Positions 23,733 through 36,021 of a DNA stretch of 64,000 nucleotides are shown piece by piece. Both the position numbers and the translations under genes were made by a program. The DNA is from Volvox africanus (Eukaryota; Chlorophyta; Chlorophyceae; Chlamydomonadales; Volvocaceae): positions 558,001 to 622,000 of the forward strand of contig BSDZ01000079.1 in NCBI GenBank assembly GCA_030268105.1, given 5' to 3'. Positions within the stretch are counted from its first letter, which is position 1; every line of letters begins with the position of its first letter. The notes below the pieces were generated by a model. It was not told the DNA's origin. It saw nothing but the letters and a program-made list of their open reading frames with translations, and searched no databases.

Positions 23733-24440
23733 CCCCAAAACTTACTTGCAAATTGAGTGCCACAATCAGACACCACGGACTTGGGGACCCCATGCAAACG
23801 TACCACATTGTCAAAGAATAGACGGGCCGTTTGCTTAGCTGTGCAGGATGATGTCGTGCGGGCCAGGTGGACCATCGTAGTGAAGCGGTTGACCAGGACC
23901 AGCACGGCGTCGTATCCTCCCTCAGTTTTTGGCAGCGCAACAATAAAGTCCATGGAGATGCTTTCCCAGGGGGCGTCAGGTATAGGTAGAGGCTGGAGAT
24001 GTCCATGTGATTTACCAGATTGGGCCTTATTGCGCTGGCACAGGTCGCAAGAGAGGACATAATTTTCAGCGTCCTTAGCTGTGCGAGGCCACCAGAATTG
24101 ATGACGCAAAAGCTCCAGTAACCGCGTGCAGCCAGGATGCCCAGCAAGAGGGCCGTCATGGAAACGTGACATGAGTTCCTGACGTAAAGAGTCGTCATTA
24201 GGTACGACAATCTGACGGTGGGATCCTTCAGAGCGGATCCATAAGCCATGCTCCTGTACCAAGTGCCCCGTGTTGCTATGATTTGTGAACCACGGGTCGG
24301 CTGCACAAGCCTGTTTCAAGTACTTGGTAAAATCGGAGGGCACGAAGTTAGGTTTTGCCTGAGACCTACTCTGTGTGCTTACCGCCAGAATGGCTGCATG
24401 CAGTGAGGGGTGCCTACTGAGAGCATCAGCTATGTTAAGT
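23733..24440 (-). pseudogene. Gypsy G RNase H tail and integrase N-terminal half
   Basis: It continues from LSGSLNIADALSRHPSLHA through the zinc domain (HDGPLAGHPGCTRL, CDLCQRNKAQSGKSHG) and MDFIVALPKTEGGYDAVLVL to FFDNVVRLHGVPKSVVSDCGTQFASKFWG. At its N-terminal side it is fused directly to gag (see 24440-25672). The frame is open over this part. Confidence 0.85.
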
Positions 24441-25672
24441 GAGCCGCTCAGGTAAACATTGGCCGTCTTCTGACGCTCGAACTCGGACTTGTTGCAATTC
24501 CATTTTGGCATAAATGGGTCATCAGTGCGCGTCCGCTTTGCATCGGGGTCAGAGAGCTGCGTGGCTGCCGTCGACAGCGCGCCCCCACGCTTCCTGCTCT
24601 TTGCTGGGTCTGAGCTCGGACCTGCTCTCCCTGATCCGTGGACACCTGAGCTAGCGCCCCCACGCGTCCTACGCTGTCTATCCTTGCGTCGTGCCGTGAC
24701 AGTAGGCGCGGGGCGAGTAGCTCCAAGTTCCTGATCCAGAGCCACAGCTTCCCCAAGCGGATCCTGTGCTTGCACAGCATTTGCACGAGGGGTAGGTTTG
24801 ACATCATCCTCACCGGCAAGGAGTCGCACCTCTGTTCCCCTAGCAAATTATACCAAAGCGTCGTACGACTTGAACGGCTCCCCAGACAAATCAGTAGCGC
24901 ACCATTTTGCCAAAAGTTTCGGTAGGCCTCGCTGGAACCAAAAGACACGATCATCCTTGGTGAGGTTAGCAATGGGCGTCACTAGTGCTTCAAAGCGTGA
25001 CTGGTATGCAGGTACATTTTCACCCTGACGCATGTAATATGTGCCGGCCGCCAACAACTTGCGAGCCTCAACATCACGTGCGTGCACCTCTGTGGCAAAC
25101 CGTGCGAGCAAAGCAGAAGTCAACTCGTCAGTCCTGGTGGTGGTCCATTCATCGTACCAGTCCTTCGCCACGCCCTCGAGGGTGTTGCCAACGAAGAGGC
25201 ATCTGATACCATCATTATCACCACCATGCACAGCCTGGAGATACTTCTTAGCATCGCGTACATACACGCAAGTTGAATCAGCTATGCTACGGCCTGGTGT
25301 TTTAGGATTCTCATGAAGCGAGATTTTAAGCCTAGGTACAGGAATCGTAAGTCTCATCACCTCGGGTAGACCGGCGTGGTCTTGCATTTGAGGTGACGGA
25401 AGACCCCGTGGATCAGCAGTGTTCTCCATATTAGTATTGACTGCTGAATGCGGCACAATCAGATGGGCAGGGGTCTGAAGAACAAGGGGTTCTTGAGTAG
25501 CTTGCGTGCCAACAGTCTTAAGACCTATATCCATAGCTCTAGCAACCATGACAAGTTCAGGTTGGCTTGCTAATCTAGTAAGCGGCGTATCGTCGCGTCC
25601 CGCAGCCATGGGACACGAATCAACACCCTCAGCTTGCGTGATAGAAGACAGCTTCAAACGCAAAGGCAGCAC
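24440..25672 (-). pseudogene. Gypsy G gag, fused to RNase H by deletion
   Basis: Gag starts near 25609 (MAAGRDDTPLTRLASQPELV) or upstream at 25672. It contains capsid landmarks VRDAKKYLQAVHGGD, FVGNTLEGVAKDWYDEWTTT and YQSRFEALVTPIANLTKDDRVFWF. It meets a TAA in place of a sense codon after SYDALV, then resumes in the same frame as FARGTEVRLLAGEDD, a basic linker and the region just before the zinc knuckle (MPKWNCNKSEFERQKTANV). There it jumps into RNase H (YLSGSLN), losing zinc knuckle, protease and RT. Confidence 0.85.
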
Positions 25673-25684
25673 AAGAGTACAAGC

Positions 25685-25950
25685 TGTTGTACGCTGGTTT
25701 GATCACCGTTTATGCCGAAGTAGGCTGCAATCCATTCAAGCACTACTGAGCATGATATAATCATATTCGCATGATATATTTGAGTATATCTAGCTAATCA
25801 GCCACGTCGCATTACCATCTACGATATCGCGCTGTAAGTCAACATGTTTGACTCAAGGCTGATATCAATGCGCGAACTCACTATTGGCATAATATATCAC
25901 GTAATAATATTTCAAATATTATTACCTCATCCGTGTCTAAACCATACACG
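25685..25950 (+). repeat. Truncated Gyp-A LTR, plus orientation
   Basis: It starts TGTTGTACGCTGG at 25685 and matches the first 266 bases of the LTR of element E read from the other strand. It is cut at 25951 where the LTR of element E begins, so E apparently inserted into it. With 25951-26769 it forms an inverted repeat. Confidence 0.75.
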
Positions 25951-26769
25951 TGTTGTATCCTTCCTTCTTCAATCATGCACTGAATCTGCACGTCTGGGTG
26001 TTAGCTACACGTGCATCGTGCTTACAAACAGCAAGGCGATTCAATGCGAGTAATGTGACAGCAAAAGACTCAGCAACAAGGAAAGATCCAACTTACAATA
26101 GTCTTCGATTACAGGAAGGTAGTCTGCCATCAGACCCCGCGGGCAGCATTCATCATACGGCTGGAAATGGTATGCTAGAATAGCTCAGGCCGAATATAAA
26201 TATGTAAAGCGTATGTATGTGAATTAGGTTGAGTTAAGTACGTGGGTACTTAATCCAAAGTAGCATTGAGCTGACTTCAGTCTCTAGGCGGCCGTCCTCG
26301 CACCTATCACGTTCGTGATACCAATGTGCAGTACAAGTCTCACTGGATTCCGATCTCAAGTGTGAGTACTATCATGGCACGGTTCTAAATATCACGTAAT
26401 CCGTGATATTAATGGATGCAACGTATGCAATATGTGAAGGTCCGAATATCGATATTCGGTTGCTGACCCAACCATCGCGACCCAATTGTCGCGTTCCTGC
26501 ATACGCGTATGGTTTATGACACGGATAAGATAATAATATTTGAAATATTATTACGTGATATATTATGTCGATAGTGAGTTCGCGCATTGATATCAGCCTC
26601 AAGTCAAACATGTTGACCAACAGCGTGATGTTGTAGATGGTAATGTGATGTGCCTGATTAGCTAGATATACTCGAATATATCATGCCAATATGATTATAT
26701 CATGCTCAGTAGTGCTTGAATGGATTGCAGCCTACTTCGGCATAAATGTGATCGAACCGGCGTACAACA
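25951..26769 (-). repeat. 3' LTR of gypsy E, 819 bp
   Basis: Ends TGTTGTATCC (25951) and TACAACA (26763-26769) on the plus strand. It is followed by ACTATCCCCCCTCCCG, the complement of the polypurine tract. Confidence 0.88.
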
Positions 26770-26770
26770 A

Positions 26771-29700
26771 CTATCCCCCCTCCCGTATGCAGCATCCTTG
26801 CTGCATCGTACAGCATCGACTGCAGAGATCATTGGGTCTGTGTGGCACGTAAACGAGCTTCCTCAATAGGGGCTTCATTTCTGGCGAGAAATTACATTTC
26901 GGCTCCCAAGAGTTATGCCCGCTAGAATAGCCAGTCCATTTGACCAGGTACTCGTGTACCCCCGGCTTGCGTTGATGTCGACCTATGTGTCGAACCCGAT
27001 AATCCAATATTCGTTCCACATCGTACACCTTTTGTTTGCCTGCAATCCAGGTCTCGGGACCGGGGGCCATTACTGCAGGGGTATCGGTGTCATTTGGAAC
27101 GGGTGCTGTACCATGATAAGGGTGAATGAGGAAGATATGAAACGTGGGATGGATATTCATGTCAGAGGGTAGAGATAGCTCCACAGCTTCATTTCCCACC
27201 ATGCGTACAACAGGGTATGGACCAATCCAGCGAGGTAACAATTTTCGGGAACTGTCGGCGAGCGAACGCAGGTTCTTAGTGCTCAATAAAACCATTTGTC
27301 CCACCGAAAATGTTACATCTCGTTTGGATTTATTGTAGTAGTCCGTCGTCCGTTGTTGTGCCACATCCAAACATGCCTTCGCGTCTGTCATACGGGATAG
27401 GAACGACATGACAAAGGTTTTAGCCGCTGGAACATTTACTTCCAACTCTCGCCACACGGGTAGCGCAGGATGAAATCCATAATTCAGAAAGAAGGGGCTT
27501 TGACCTGTAGAGCGGTTAACAGCATTGTTAAGCACAAATTCTGCCGAAGTCAGAAACGTATCCCAGACAGAGGGTGTGCATCCCGCGAAATTTCGTAACA
27601 TATCGCCCAACGTGTGATTTGTGTGTTCGGTTTGCCCATCGGATTGAGGATGATATGCTGTGCTCAAATGAACATGCATCCCGATGAGTTCACATAGCGC
27701 TTCCCAAAACTTAGACGTGAATTGACCGCCGCGATCGGATATCACATTTTTAGGAACGCCATGCAATCATACTACGTTATCAAAAAATATCGTGCTGTTT
27801 GCTCAGCGGTGCAAGATGAGGTGCAGGGGGCTAAGTGAACCATTTTGGTCAATCGATCGACCAAAATGAACACCGAGTCGTATCCCCCATCAGTTTTGGG
27901 CAGTGCAACTACGAAGTCCATTGAAACACTTTCCCAAGGGGCATCTGGTATAGGTAAAGGTTGTAATAAACCCTGGCCCTTACCGGATAGTGCTTTATTA
28001 CGCTGACATAAACTGCACCTTTGCACGAAGTTTTCCGCATCCTTCACCACGCGCGTGGCTACCAGAACGAGTGTCACACTAGCTCTGCCAGACGTGTGCT
28101 GCCAGGATGTCCTGCTAACGGGCCCTCGTGGAACTGAGCAAGAATATCATAGCGCAAAGTGTTGTCGGCATGACGATTTGCGTTGTCGAGCCATCCATCC
28201 ACAACCATAACTCGTTGCGCTTGTGTAGATGCTCTACATTACTTGGCATAGTGAACCACAGATCTGTTTCATACGCCACCTTGAGTCGCTGCGCAAGGTC
28301 CGAAGCTATCGGCACCTCCTGGCTGCGTAAGCGGGTAATCGGTGCTGCTAGGATCGCAGCGTGTAACGACGGATGTTGACTGAGGACGTCAGCAATATTA
28401 ATTTTTCCGGCGATATACTCCCATGTACAGTCAAAACGCGATAGACATTCCATCCACCGGGCTTGTCGTCTGTTGAGTGTGGGGACACTTTGTAAAAATG
28501 TCAGCAGTTAGTGGTCTGTCTTCCGTGTGAAAGGGCGGCCTTCGAGGTAACAGCGCCATTCCTTTAGAGCGTGTAAAACTGCCAACAGCTCTTGCTCTCT
28601 GGTCATGTATTTGGTCTCTGCACCCAAGAATGTCTTACTCGTGAAGGTGATTGATTGGTCGTCCTTCCTGCAACAATACAGCGCCGCTCCTGTGAAGGGA
28701 GGCATCCGATATTACTTCTACACAAAACGGCAACGAGTAATCAGGAAAAGAAAGGGTAACATCGTTGGCGACGATGCGCTTGAGTTCTTCGAATGCCCAC
28801 TGACACCCGGGTGTCCAAGCTTCGAGAGAAACGAAGCCTCCTTTCCTCGTGAAATTTGTAAGCGGGGCCGCAATAATGGAGTATTTATTAATAAACTTAC
28901 GGAAGTAGTTAGTCAAGCCTAGAAACTGACGTAGCTCGGTGAGGTTCTGAGGTGCGGGGCATTTGCGAACCACAGCTACCTTCCGTGGGTCCATTCTTAT
29001 CCCAGTGGCCAACATGATGTGACCCAGATACTCCACCTGAGGCTGCACCCAAGAACATTTGGTGCGTTTAGCAAACAATTGCTCCCGCTTCATCAACTCA
29101 AGCACGAGCTTGAGATGCTTTAAGTGCTCCTTGCGCGTCTTGGAATATATTAAAATATCATCCAAGTAGCAAACGACAAACCTGTCGATATACGGTCTGA
29201 ACATGCAGTCCATCACTGCTTGAAATGTGGTGGGCGCATTAGTAAGTCCAAACGACAAGACCGTGTACTCGAAGTGACCAAAGGGGGTCCAGAAAGCGGT
29301 TTTCGGAATATCAGAAGCAGCAATGCGTATCAGATTATACCCCTGTTGGAGATCAATTGAGGAAAAATAAGCTGAGCCTTTCAACTTATCAAGCAGGTCA
29401 TCGACACGTGGCAAAGGGTAGCGATTTTTAACCGTAGTCACATTCAAGCCCTGATAATCAATGCACATACGCAACGTCCCATCCTTCTTACCAACAAATA
29501 GTAATCGGTGCAGAGTATGGGATGTGCTAGGGCAAATCATACCCATCATGAGCAAATCCCTCACCTGGCGCTTCACTTCATCCAACTCCAATGGACTTAA
29601 CCTGTACATAGGTCGTGAAATGGGTTGCACTCTAGGCACGAGAGGGATTGTATGATCAACAGGACGCATAGGTGGTAGCCCAGGAATGTCATGAAAGACA

Positions 29701-29850
29701 TCGGAGTATTCTTGCAGTAAGGCTTCGACCTCAGGATCCACAGAAGTCGGCGCAGTGGTAGCATTCAAATGCACCCAAGGCCTCACAAGCAGTCCGTGGG
29801 CTCCTTCCTTATCATCCGGACGGCTTCCTTACACCCAACTGGCTTGGGTT
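26771..29850 (-). pseudogene. Gypsy E pol: RT, RNase H, integrase, chromodomain
   Basis: Minus-strand frames in order: 28635-29786 (PLVPRVQPISRPMYRLSPLE; RT with [14 protein letters not shown]; the finger motif reads CIDYQGLNVTTV), 28508-28705 and 28115-28453 (RNase H and connection), 27772-28077 (integrase zinc and first Asp), 26771-27766 (DRGGQFTSKFWE, DGQTEHTN, GPYPVVRMVG, then chromodomain HEYLVKWTGYSSGHNSWEP). Frameshifts and stops separate them, so it is inactive. It is interrupted at 29855 by element D; the protease continues at 36842. Confidence 0.88.
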
Positions 29851-29855
29851 CTGTT

Positions 29856-30404
29856 TGTTCTATCCTTCCTTCTTCAATCATGTATTAGCTCTGCACGTCT
29901 AGGTGTTAGCTGCGTGCGTACCAAGCTTACGAACAGCAAGGCAAGCCAATGCAAATAGTAGACAGCGGAAGACTCAATAGCAAGGAAAGATTCAACTTAC
30001 AATGTTCTTCAGTTACAGAATTACAGTCTGCCGTCAGACCCCGTGGGCAATGTTCATCACTCGGCTGCAGATGGAATGCTAGAATAGCTCAGGCCGAATA
30101 TAAATGATTATATCGTATGTATGCGTATTGGATAGAGTTAAGTACTCAAATACTTGGTCCAAAGTTAGCGTCGCGCCGACTTTGGTCTCTAGGCGGCCGT
30201 CCTCGCACCTATCACATCGCGATACCGATGTGCAGTGCAGGTCTCACTGGATTACGATCTGAAGTGTGAGTACCTTGGTAATACTGCTCTAAATATTGTG
30301 TCATTCGTGATATTATTGGATGCAACGCATGCAATATGCAAAGGTCTGAATATCGATATTCGGTTGCCGATCCAACCATCGCGATTGTCGCATTCTTGCA
30401 TACA
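29856..30404 (-). repeat. Truncated 3' LTR of gypsy D
   Basis: It begins TGTTCTATCC (one change from TGTTGTATCC) and follows the 36022-36836 LTR for about 550 bases. At CTTGCATAC it jumps into the chromodomain coding sequence. Confidence 0.85.
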
Positions 30405-33400
30405 CAAATTATGCTCGCTAGAATAGCCAGTCCACTTGACCAGATATTCATGCACCTTCCGCTTTCGTCGTTGTCGACCAATGCGACGAACCCGATAATC
30501 CAGTATGCGTTCCACATCATACACCTTTTGCTTGCCTGCAATCCAGGTCTCGGGACCGGGGTCCATTACTGCAGGGGCATCGGTGTCGTTCGTAACGGGT
30601 GCTGTGCCGCGATAAGGGCGAATTAAAGAAATATGAAATGTGGGATGGATATTCATGTCAGAAGGTAGAGATAGCTCCACGGCTACATTCCCTACCATGC
30701 GAACAACGGGATATGGACCGATCCAACGAGGTAACAATTTACGGGAACCGTCGGCGAGCGAACGCAAGTTCTTAGTGCTCAGTAATACCATTTGTCCCAC
30801 CGAAAATGTTACATCCTGTTTAGATTTACTATAATAGTCCGTCGTCCGTTGTTGTGCTGCGTCCAGGCATGCCTTCGCGTCTGTCATGCCGGATAGGAAC
30901 GACTTGGCAAAGGTTTTAGCCGCAGGGATATTTATCTCCAATTCTCGCCACACGGGTAGTGCAGGATGAAATCCATAATTCAGAAAGAAAGGGCTTTGAC
31001 CTGTAGAGCGGTTAACAGCGTTGTTAAGCGCAAATTCTGCCAAAGTCAGAAACGTATCCCAAACAGAGGGTGTGCGTCCCGCGAAATTCCTCAACATGTC
31101 GCCCAGTGTGCGATTTATGCGTTCAGTTTGCCCATCGGATTGTGGATGATATGCTGTGCTCAAATGAATGCGCATACCGACGAGTTGACATAGCGCTTCC
31201 CAAAACTTAGACGTGAATTGACCGCCGCGATCGGAGATCACATTTTTAGGAACGCCATGCAATCAGACCACATTATCGAAAAATAATCATGCTGTTTGCT
31301 CAGCGGTGCAAGACGAGGTGCAGGGGGCTAAATGAACCATCTTGGTCAAATGATCGACCATAACGAACACCGAGTTGTATCCCCCCTCAGTTTTGGGCAG
31401 CGCGACTACGAAGTCCATAGAAACACTTTCCCAAGGGACATCTGGTATAGGTAAAGGATGTAAGAAACCCTGGCCCTTACCGGATAGTGTTTTATTGCGC
31501 TGGCATAAACTGCACCTTTGCACAAAGTTTTCCGCATCCTTCACCACGCATGGCCACCAGAACGAGCGTCGTACCAGCTCTGCCAATTGCGTGCTTCCAG
31601 GATGTCCTGCCAATGGGTCCTCGTGGAACCGTGCAAGAATATCGTAGCGCAAAGCGTCGTCGTTTGGCACGATGATTTGTGTGGTCGAGCCATCCTGCCG
31701 TATCCACAAATCGTTGCACTTGTGCAAATGTTCCACATTGTTGGGCGAAGTGAACCATGGATCCACTTCATACACCACCTTGAGTTGCTGCGCAAGGTCC
31801 GCTGCTATCGGCACCTCCTGACTGCGCGAACGAGTAACCGGTGCTGCCAAAATTGCAGCATGTAATGATGGACGTCTGAGAGCGTCAGCAATATTAATCC
31901 TGCCGGCGATATACTCCCATGTACAGTCGAAACGAGACAGATACTCCATCCACCGGACTTGTTGTCGGTTAAGCGTAGGGACACTCTGCAGAATGTCAGT
32001 GGCTTATGATCGGTCTTCAGCATAAAAGGGCGGCCCTTGAGGTAACAACGCCATTCCTTCAAAGCATGTAGAGCTGCCAACAGCTCCTGCTCTCCGGTTG
32101 TATATCGGGTCTCCGCACCCGAAAACTTCTTACTTGTGAAGGCGATTGGTCATCCTTCCTGCAACAATACAGTCCCGCTTCCATGCAAGGAAGCATCCGA
32201 TACAACTTCAACATGGAACGGCAATGAGTAATCAGGAAAAGAGAGGGTAACGTCGTCGGTGACGATTCGTTTGAGCTCTTCGAATGCCCGCTGACACGCG
32301 GATGTCCAGGCTTCGAGAGAAACGAAGCCTCCTTTCTTCGTCAAATTCGTAAGCGGGGCCGCAATAATGGAGTTATTTTTAATAAACTTACGGAAGTAGT
32401 TAGTCAAACCCAAGAACTGGCGTAGTTCGGTGAGGCTCTGAGGTGCGGGTCATTCGCGAACCACAGCTACCTTCCGTGGATCCATCCTGACCCCAGTGGC
32501 CGACACGATGTGGCCCAAATACTCCACTTGCGGCTGCGCCCAAAAACACTTGGCGTGTTTAGCAAACAATTGCTCCCGCTTCATCACCTCAAGCACGAGC
32601 TCGAGATGCTTCAAGTGCTCCTTGCGTGTTTTGGAATATATTAAAATATCATCCAAGTAGCAAACGACGAACCTGTCGATATACGGTCTGAACATGCGGT
32701 CCATCACTGCTTGAAATGTGGCGGGCGCATTAGTAAGTCCAAACGACAAGACCGTGTACCCAAAGTGACCAAAGGGGGTCCGAAAAGCGGTTTTCGGAAT
32801 ATCAGAGGCAGCAATGCGTATCTGATTATACCCTTGTTGAAGGTCAATCGAGGAAAAATAAGCTGAGCCCTTCAGCTTATCGAGCAGGTCATCGACGCGC
32901 GGCAAAGGGTAGCGATTTTTAACTGTAGTCACATTCAAGCCCCAATCATCAATGCACATACGCAACGTCCCATCCTTCTTACTGACAAACAGTATCGGTG
33001 CAGAATATGGCGATGTGCTGGGCCGAATCATACCCTTTGCGAGCAGATCCCTCACTTGCCGTTTCACTTCATCTAGCTCCAACGGGCTAAACCTGTACAT
33101 AGGTCGTGAAACGGGTTGTGCTCCGGGCACAAGAGGGATTGTATGGTCAACAGGCCGCATAGGTGGGAGCCCTGGGATGTCATGAAAAACATCAGCATAT
33201 TTATGCAGGAGGGCTTCGACCTCAAGATCCTTCACGGTGGACTGCGCGGTGGTAGCATTCGATTGCACCCGTGGCCTCACAAGCAACACATGGGCGCCTT
33301 TCCGTATCATCCGATCGGTTTCCTTGTGTCCAATTAGCTTGGGTTCTTGTTTTCCGCTGACGATCGCCATCAAAGCGAAGTTAACCTCAGGCTCCGCAAC

Positions 33401-34390
33401 AATTCCGCCCTCCTCTGGTGTGACATCTTGGTACGACAGGAAAGGTACCTTAGTCGATAGGTTCCCTTTGCACAAACTAAGTGTGGTGGACTCCATATCG
33501 ATGCGCGCGCGGTACTGTCGTAATGTCGCGGCACCCAGAATGTACTGTGCTGTCTCCGAGAGACCTTGTAGCACATATGGTTGGGCCCTAACATGCAGAG
33601 GGCCTATCGATAGGCTCAGGGTGATCCTGCCCACGATGGGATGCTTTCCTCCATTAGCAAGGGTAACCTGTGCACAATCAGACGACCCCAAAGGGGTCAA
33701 CCCCAAATCATTCACCTCCTTTGCCGAGATGAAGTCGTCACTGGCGCCAGTATCCACAAGCGCCTTCATCAGTCGACCTCCGAGGCCGATCTCGATAATA
33801 GGGACACGATTCCCTGTCGGAGTCGACTCCACAGACAATGAAAGGGATCCTATAGCAGGCTCGAACCTGGTAGGACTCAAAAGAGGAGCCTCAAACCACA
33901 CTTCAGCAGCGTAAGGTAGTTTAGGCAACATTGTCGGTTTGCCCGTCACATCCACACCATTAAACAGAGCGGTGCCCAACTCGAATCGGAGGACACATTG
34001 CATACCTTCCAACAAAGACGCCACTTTACGTTGGCAAAAAGAGGGAATTAATATGCAAGCTGCAGTGTCTGGATTTCGATGGCGGTACTTCTTGTATCTG
34101 GCGAGCTGTTCGCACAGCTCACGGAAAGATGAAGGGATTAGTAGAGAAGTGTGGCCCGATAAATCGAGGGAAGAAAGGGGGCAACGCGGCGCAAATAAAT
34201 TATACAACGGGTCGGAGTGGTTTAGTCCCGTGCGCCCGTCGAGCAAAAAACGTCGCTCAATAGCCCGCTCGATTTGTCCGAAAACAGCAGGTAAAAGGGC
34301 CCTCACTGTAGGGCGTAACGACGGCCAGCGGTCACATTCACCTTCTTCTATCCCGGGAGAAGTCCCTTCCTCCACATCCCGGGCAACTTC
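30405..34390 (-). pseudogene. Gypsy D pol (protease to chromodomain)
   Basis: The frame 32450-34375 encodes the pre-protease region, protease (LVDTGASDDFISAKEV) and RT (MCIDDWGLNVTTVKNRYPLPR with the usual Tyr-Arg changed to Asp-Trp; [14 protein letters not shown]). It ends at a stop (VVRE*) where relatives have Trp. RNase H (32150-32413), the connection region (31805-32080, a 1-base loss shared with A and B), zinc/first Asp (31287-31949) and the rest of integrase plus chromodomain (30252-31262) follow. A TGA in TA*LFFDN is shared with A and B. The chromodomain is cut after GYSSEHN. Confidence 0.9.
34388..34390 (-). promoter_or_regulatory. Gag-pol boundary UAG in gypsy D (likely readthrough)
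   Basis: About here gag ends ...PKTT with an in-frame TAG followed by GAAGTTGCC, and pol continues in the same frame. Elements A, B, H and F keep TAG at this exact site. Confidence 0.55.
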
Positions 34391-35628
34391 CTAGGTCGTC
34401 TTCGGTACGAAAGGTGGCAAAAGGGGGCACTCGCGGGTAGGGTGTTCTCCCGCACACCGCAAACAAAGATTAGCAAACTTTCGACGGTCAAACTCCGAGC
34501 GTCGGCACTCCCACTTTTGCATGTACGGATCATCTGTCCGGGGTTTCTTAACACTAGGAGCCGCATTCTGCATTGCAGCTACAGATGGCGTGCTCCCTCT
34601 TCGTTTGCCTTTAGCATGGCCAGAGCTCGGCCCAGCTCCCGCAGACCCACGATTACTTGGGTTGTGGCGTCCTCGATTGTCATACCGCCTTTCCTTACAA
34701 ACGGTATGCACGGTTGCCGCGGGGCGTTGGCGGTCAGGACCCTGGTCCTTCGGCGTCAACTCCGAAGGCAGTTCCTGCACTCACATCGCATGAACGTGAG
34801 GGTTAAATTGTTTAACGTCCTTGCCCGCCAAATGTCTAACTTCTGCACCTCTAGCAAAAGCTACCAAGGCATCAAAAGATTGGAAAGGAATTCCGCTAAG
34901 GTCAGTGGCGCACCATCATGCAAGGGATTCAGTAAGACCGCGATGGAACCAAAAGATACGATCCTCTTCAGGAAAGTTAATGATAGGTGTTATCAGCGCC
35001 TCGAAGCGGGACTGATAAGCAGGAACAGTTTCGTGTGGACGCATGTGGTACGTGCCTTGTGCCAGCGTCTTACGAGCCTTGTTGCCACGCGAGCAAACTT
35101 CCATAGCAAAGCGAGCGAGAAGAGCATCAATCAAGTTATCAAACGTATACTTGCCCCTAGCGGTTGTCCATTCATCATACCAGTCCTTGGCAACACCCTC
35201 GAGGGTATTCCTGACAAACAGGCATTTAATGGAGTCGCATCCCCGCCGTGCACCGCTTGCAAATACTGCCTAGCATCACGAACGTAAGCCCGTGTCCTAT
35301 CCGCGACGCTATGTCCTGAATTCTTTGCCTTTTCGTCAGCGGAAATATTGAGCTTAGGCACGGGGATAGTCAACTTCATTACCTCCGGTATTCCGACGGG
35401 TTCTTGAACCGCGGGTGTTACCGGGGCCTGTTGTACTCCGACTCCCTCACTTGTTGTAGCCGCTGCCAACAGTGGTACAATCAAATGCGAAGGGGTCTGA
35501 AGGACGGTAGGATCAGACATAAGACGAGTCCCAACGGTATCGGGCTCAGCAAAAGCAGTTCTAGTAGCGAGGCCGCCATCGGGCTGGCTGGCGGTGCCCA
35601 GATAGGAACTATCTTTGCGTCCCGACAT
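34391..35628 (-). pseudogene. Gypsy D gag
   Basis: It starts MSGRKDSSYLGTASQPDGGL at 35628. A one-base deletion in the GGGG run after VHGG shifts the frame; the capsid continues at 34916-35134 (YQSRFEALITPIINFPEEDR). It then meets TGA codons after ESLA and after HVHAM, and ends with a zinc knuckle CLRCAGEHPTREC (C-X2-C-X4-H-X4-C) before the boundary TAG. Element A has the same one-base deletion; B and C do not. Confidence 0.88.
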
Positions 35629-35662
35629 GAAGCACGAGCTTATTCGGGCAGACAGGAATTTA

Positions 35663-35953
35663 CTATAAACCTGAGAGCAACGTAACGTAAGAGGAATTTG
35701 TGACTATTCGCGTACCGACAGAACTCCCGAGTAGACCAAGGAGATAAACGATATAGTCCGTTAGGTTGTCCTTTATTTCAGTAGTTTTCTGGATCAAAGC
35801 CTTGATTTGTTCCTCGTTCAAATATTGTCCAGCCAATACCGCATTCAGTGTTGGCGTACGTTCACCGGAAGCGGCGGCGTCCAGAACAGCGCGGCTGAGA
35901 TCCTCTGCGAAGGTGTCTAAAGGGCTGCGGCGAGTGTCGTCGTCGCTTGCCAT
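35663..35953 (-). CDS. Small upstream ORF (ORF0) of gypsy D
   Basis: A 96-codon frame, MASDDDTRRSPLDTFAEDLS to SSYVTLLSGL, lies between the LTR and gag in a different frame. It is intact in D, A, B and C. Acidic N-terminus, then an amphipathic middle (LNEEQIKALIQKTTEIKDNL) and a hydrophobic segment (YIVYLLGLLGSSVG). Function unknown; it may be the true start of gag separated by an old frameshift. Confidence 0.5.
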   Translation of the reverse strand: MASDDDTRRSPLDTFAEDLSRAVLDAAASGERTPTLNAVLAGQYLNEEQIKALIQKTTEIKDNLTDYIVYLLGLLGSSVGTRIVTNSSYVTLLSGL

Positions 35954-36021
35954 CACGAGAACCTACTTCCGATGAGGGACAATGCAACCATCATGATTCA
36001 ACCTGGTCTTGATACCAAATT

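Noticed and set aside
33237..33914. Long open frame opposite the protease of D (225 codons), also present opposite A and B
   Set aside because: It is the antisense shadow of the protease coding sequence, kept open by codon bias and copied with the element.
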